Source: Aldehydirespirator sp965248735 (GTDB lineage: Bacteria; Actinomycetota; Acidimicrobiia; Acidimicrobiales; Aldehydirespiratoraceae). Taken from it: a stretch of DNA of 64,000 nt. The position numbers and the translations under genes were made by a program. The stretch lies in contig OZ252146.1 of assembly GCA_965248735.1 (NCBI GenBank), positions 1,488,001-1,552,000 of the forward strand. The letters are read 5' to 3'. Shown in pieces: positions 61,827 through 64,000 of the stretch. How positions within the stretch are numbered: the first letter of the stretch is position 1; every line of letters begins with the position of its first letter. Below the pieces are notes generated by a model. It did not search any database and had not been told where the DNA came from. It saw only the letters and a program-made list of their open reading frames with translations.

Positions 61827-63839
61827 TCACCATTCGATCCTCAGTGCGCCGGTCTCATGGACCGTGGCCCGGTCGCCGACGGCCAGATACGTGGTGGACT
61901 CGCCCTCGGCGATGACGGCCGGGCCGACCACCTCGGACCCCACTGGCAGCGCCGGCCGCCACCACACCTGGGCCTCAGACGTCCCGGACGGGCCGATCAC
62001 GGGGCGAGATCCGCGCCGCGGGTCGCCGGACCCGGGCTCGAACTCCGGCAGGTCCGCCCAGCTCAGCGCGGCCGACCCCACCGCCTCGGCCCGCACCGTC
62101 ACCGCCTCCACCGGGTCGTCGGGCCGGGAGAAGCCGTTGCGCTCGGCGTGCAGGCGATGGAACCGCTCGCACAGCGGATCCCACGGCTCGCCCTCGGTAT
62201 AGGGCACCGACGTCTCGTGGGCCTGGCCCGCGTAGCGCATGTCCACGATCAGTGCCTCGGTCTGCGCCGCCTGGCCGGTGTCGGCTTCGATCTGTTGCCG
62301 GGCCTCGGCCAGCAGCCGCCGCGCCGCGGCGGGAAGCAGCCCGCTGGTGGACTCCACCGCATTGATCGTCTGGGCGGCGTCGGCCCGGGGCGGGCTGAGC
62401 AGCAGGCCGAAGGCCGAGAACACCCCGGCGTAGGGCGGCACGATCACGCCGTCCATTTCCAGGGATCGGGCCAGCGCGCCCGCGTGAAGTCCGCCCGCGC
62501 CCCCGAACGCCATCAGCGCCGCGCCGCGGGGATCGGTGCCCTGCTCCACCGACACGGCCCGCACCGCATGGGTCATGTGCGACTCCACCACCGCCACCAC
62601 TCCCAGCGCGGCCTCAACCGGGTCCAGCGACAACTCGGCTCCCAGCCTCCCGAAGGCGGCGGCAGCCAGGTCGCGGCGCAGGGCCACCGTGCCCGCCAGC
62701 TTGGCGCTCGGATCCAGGCGGCCCAACATCAGGTTGGCGTCGGTGACGGTCGGCTCGGAGCCGCCCCGGCCGTAGCACGCGGGGCCGGGGTCGGCCCCCG
62801 CGGAGCGCGGCCCCACCCGCAGGGCGCCGCCGGGGTCGGCCCAGGCCACCGATCCGCCCCCGGCGCCGACGGTGTGTACCGCCACCGAGGGCATCAGGCA
62901 GGCGTGGCCGGCGATCTCGCGGTTGTAGGTCACCTCGGGCCGGCCCCGGCGCACCCGGCACACGTCGGTGGACGTGCCGCCCATGTCGAAGGAGATCAGC
63001 GTGTCGCAGCCCATCAGTTCGCCCAGCGCGGCCGCGGCCACCACCCCGCCGGCGGGGCCCGACAGCAGGATCGACGCCGGAAACGTCGAGGCGTGGCCAA
63101 GCGACACCAGGCCGCCGGAGGAGCGCATCACCGAGATCTCGTCGATGAAGCCGGCCCGCACGGCCCGGTCGGCCAGGCTGCCCATGTAGCGGGACACCTC
63201 CGGTGACAGGAAGGCGTTGAGGACCGCGGTGGAGAACCGCTCGTACTCCCTGAACTCGGCCACCACCTGCGCGGAGGCCGAAACCGGCACCCCGAGCTCG
63301 CGGCGGAGCCAGTCGGCCAGCGCCCGCTCCACGACCGGATCCGCGTACGAGTACATCAGGCACACCGCCACCGCTTCCGCGCCCTGGTCGCGGGCGACGT
63401 CGGCTACTGAGGCCGCCACTGCGTCCAGCTCATCGTCTAGGCGGGCCGCGGGCACCTGCACGCCGAGCCGCATCCCGGGGTCGGCCAGCGGCCGGGCCCG
63501 GTCGGCGAACGGGTCGTACAGGGAGGGGCGGTCCTGGCGGGCGATCTCGATCAGTGACTCGAATCCGGCGTCGGTCACCAGCAGAGTCCGGGCCCCCCGA
63601 CGCTCCAGCAGCGCGTTGGTGGCCACAGTGGTGCCGTGCAGCAGGTCGGCCCGGGCGTCCGCCCGCACCGCGGCGCCGGCCCCGGCCATCACGCCCTCGC
63701 TCTGATCGTGGACGGTGGACGGCACCTTCCCGACGGTCATGGCTGCGCCATCCCACATCGCTACATCGGTGAACGTCCCGCCCACGTCGATCCCCAGGGT
63801 CACCCGATCGGGCGCGCGCCCGTCGATACCGCCATTCAT
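61827..63839 (-). CDS. hyuA: Hydantoinase A / oxoprolinase subunit (HyuA-like)
   Basis: A 670-residue protein: ASKHA-type ATP site (LGIDVGGTFTDVAM) at the N terminus, HGTTVATNALLERRGARTLLVTDAGFE, the AEAVAVCLMYSYADPVVERAL helix, SFDMGGTSTDVCRV and AGGGSVAW. This is the complete HyuA length. Upstream 160 bp at the window edge show nothing recognisable. Confidence 0.92.
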   Translation of the reverse strand: MNGGIDGRAPDRVTLGIDVGGTFTDVAMWDGAAMTVGKVPSTVHDQSEGVMAGAGAAVRADARADLLHGTTVATNALLERRGARTLLVTDAGFESLIEIARQDRPSLYDPFADRARPLADPGMRLGVQVPAARLDDELDAVAASVADVARDQGAEAVAVCLMYSYADPVVERALADWLRRELGVPVSASAQVVAEFREYERFSTAVLNAFLSPEVSRYMGSLADRAVRAGFIDEISVMRSSGGLVSLGHASTFPASILLSGPAGGVVAAAALGELMGCDTLISFDMGGTSTDVCRVRRGRPEVTYNREIAGHACLMPSVAVHTVGAGGGSVAWADPGGALRVGPRSAGADPGPACYGRGGSEPTVTDANLMLGRLDPSAKLAGTVALRRDLAAAAFGRLGAELSLDPVEAALGVVAVVESHMTHAVRAVSVEQGTDPRGAALMAFGGAGGLHAGALARSLEMDGVIVPPYAGVFSAFGLLLSPPRADAAQTINAVESTSGLLPAAARRLLAEARQQIEADTGQAAQTEALIVDMRYAGQAHETSVPYTEGEPWDPLCERFHRLHAERNGFSRPDDPVEAVTVRAEAVGSAALSWADLPEFEPGSGDPRRGSRPVIGPSGTSEAQVWWRPALPVGSEVVGPAVIAEGESTTYLAVGDRATVHETGALRIEW

Positions 63840-64000
63840 GGGGCCGGTGCGCGCTCGCCGGCAGGGACCGTGTCGATGGGGGCATCGTAATTTGCGACGC
63901 CGCGTCGGTGCCGCTGGGCCTCTAGGCCGCGCCGCACGCCGAAGCCGCCTCGGGCCGTAGCCTGACCGTTTGCCTGTATTCCTTGGGGGACTGGCCGCGG

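Overview
The window is 64 kb of GC-rich DNA from an actinobacterium. The evidence for this is an MreB and a DivIVA-type protein, a UPF0182 membrane protein, a YlbL-type PDZ/Lon protease, a DUF2342 protein, an LLM-type (F420-family) oxidoreductase and a DUF222 remnant. An uncultured Acidimicrobiia-like lineage would fit, but that is inference. The left edge cuts ppk1.

Region 1 (1-18949) looks like stable chromosome: PPK1, an MFS permease, DUF2342, a membrane-anchored epimerase-like protein, MoaE, MreB (apparently starting at CTG), a HEAT-repeat protein, a YlbL-like protease, a DivIVA-like protein, UPF0182, an FMN glutamate synthase-like protein, an APC permease with cytosolic regulatory domains, and an SDR dehydrogenase.

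Region 2 (19006-34714) is an integrative element in the initiator tRNA gene. A 45-bp copy of the tRNA 3' end marks attL (19038-19082) and attR (33210-33254). A third, 16-bp copy at 34659 suggests a second, decayed element in tandem. The cargo is a defence island: DUF5343 plus a HEPN (TIGR02391) protein, a DprA-like SLOG protein plus a ComF-like phosphoribosyltransferase, a GHKL ATPase divergent from an IetAS-type AAA ATPase/subtilisin pair, and an orphan three-TM protein. The tyrosine integrase carries an in-frame amber codon. Between attR and the third site lie a damaged HepT-MntA pair and a broken NYN-domain gene.

Region 3 (34796-49227) has an Lrp-type regulator divergent from putA, then three paralogous ECF sigma/membrane-sensor loci. 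The three loci share a promoter-like element (GSAACAAA-N13-GCATC). The first sensor has a BNR-like ectodomain. The second has 14 RCC1-type 37-residue repeats and is followed by a lipoprotein that fuses another 14 such repeats to a glycine-betaine-type substrate-binding (OpuAC/ProX) domain, with a one-base frameshift. The third locus is a deletion relic.

Region 4 (49234-64000) holds an LLM oxidoreductase, a repetitive small ORF and an acyl-CoA dehydrogenase-like enzyme in one run, then CorA, a beta-lactamase-fold hydrolase and a DUF4143 ATPase preceded by 23-bp iterons. A toxin/remnant cluster follows (Doc, MazF, Fic, APH-like, truncated ADH and DUF222 genes). The window ends with HyuA/HyuB-type hydantoinase/oxoprolinase subunits.
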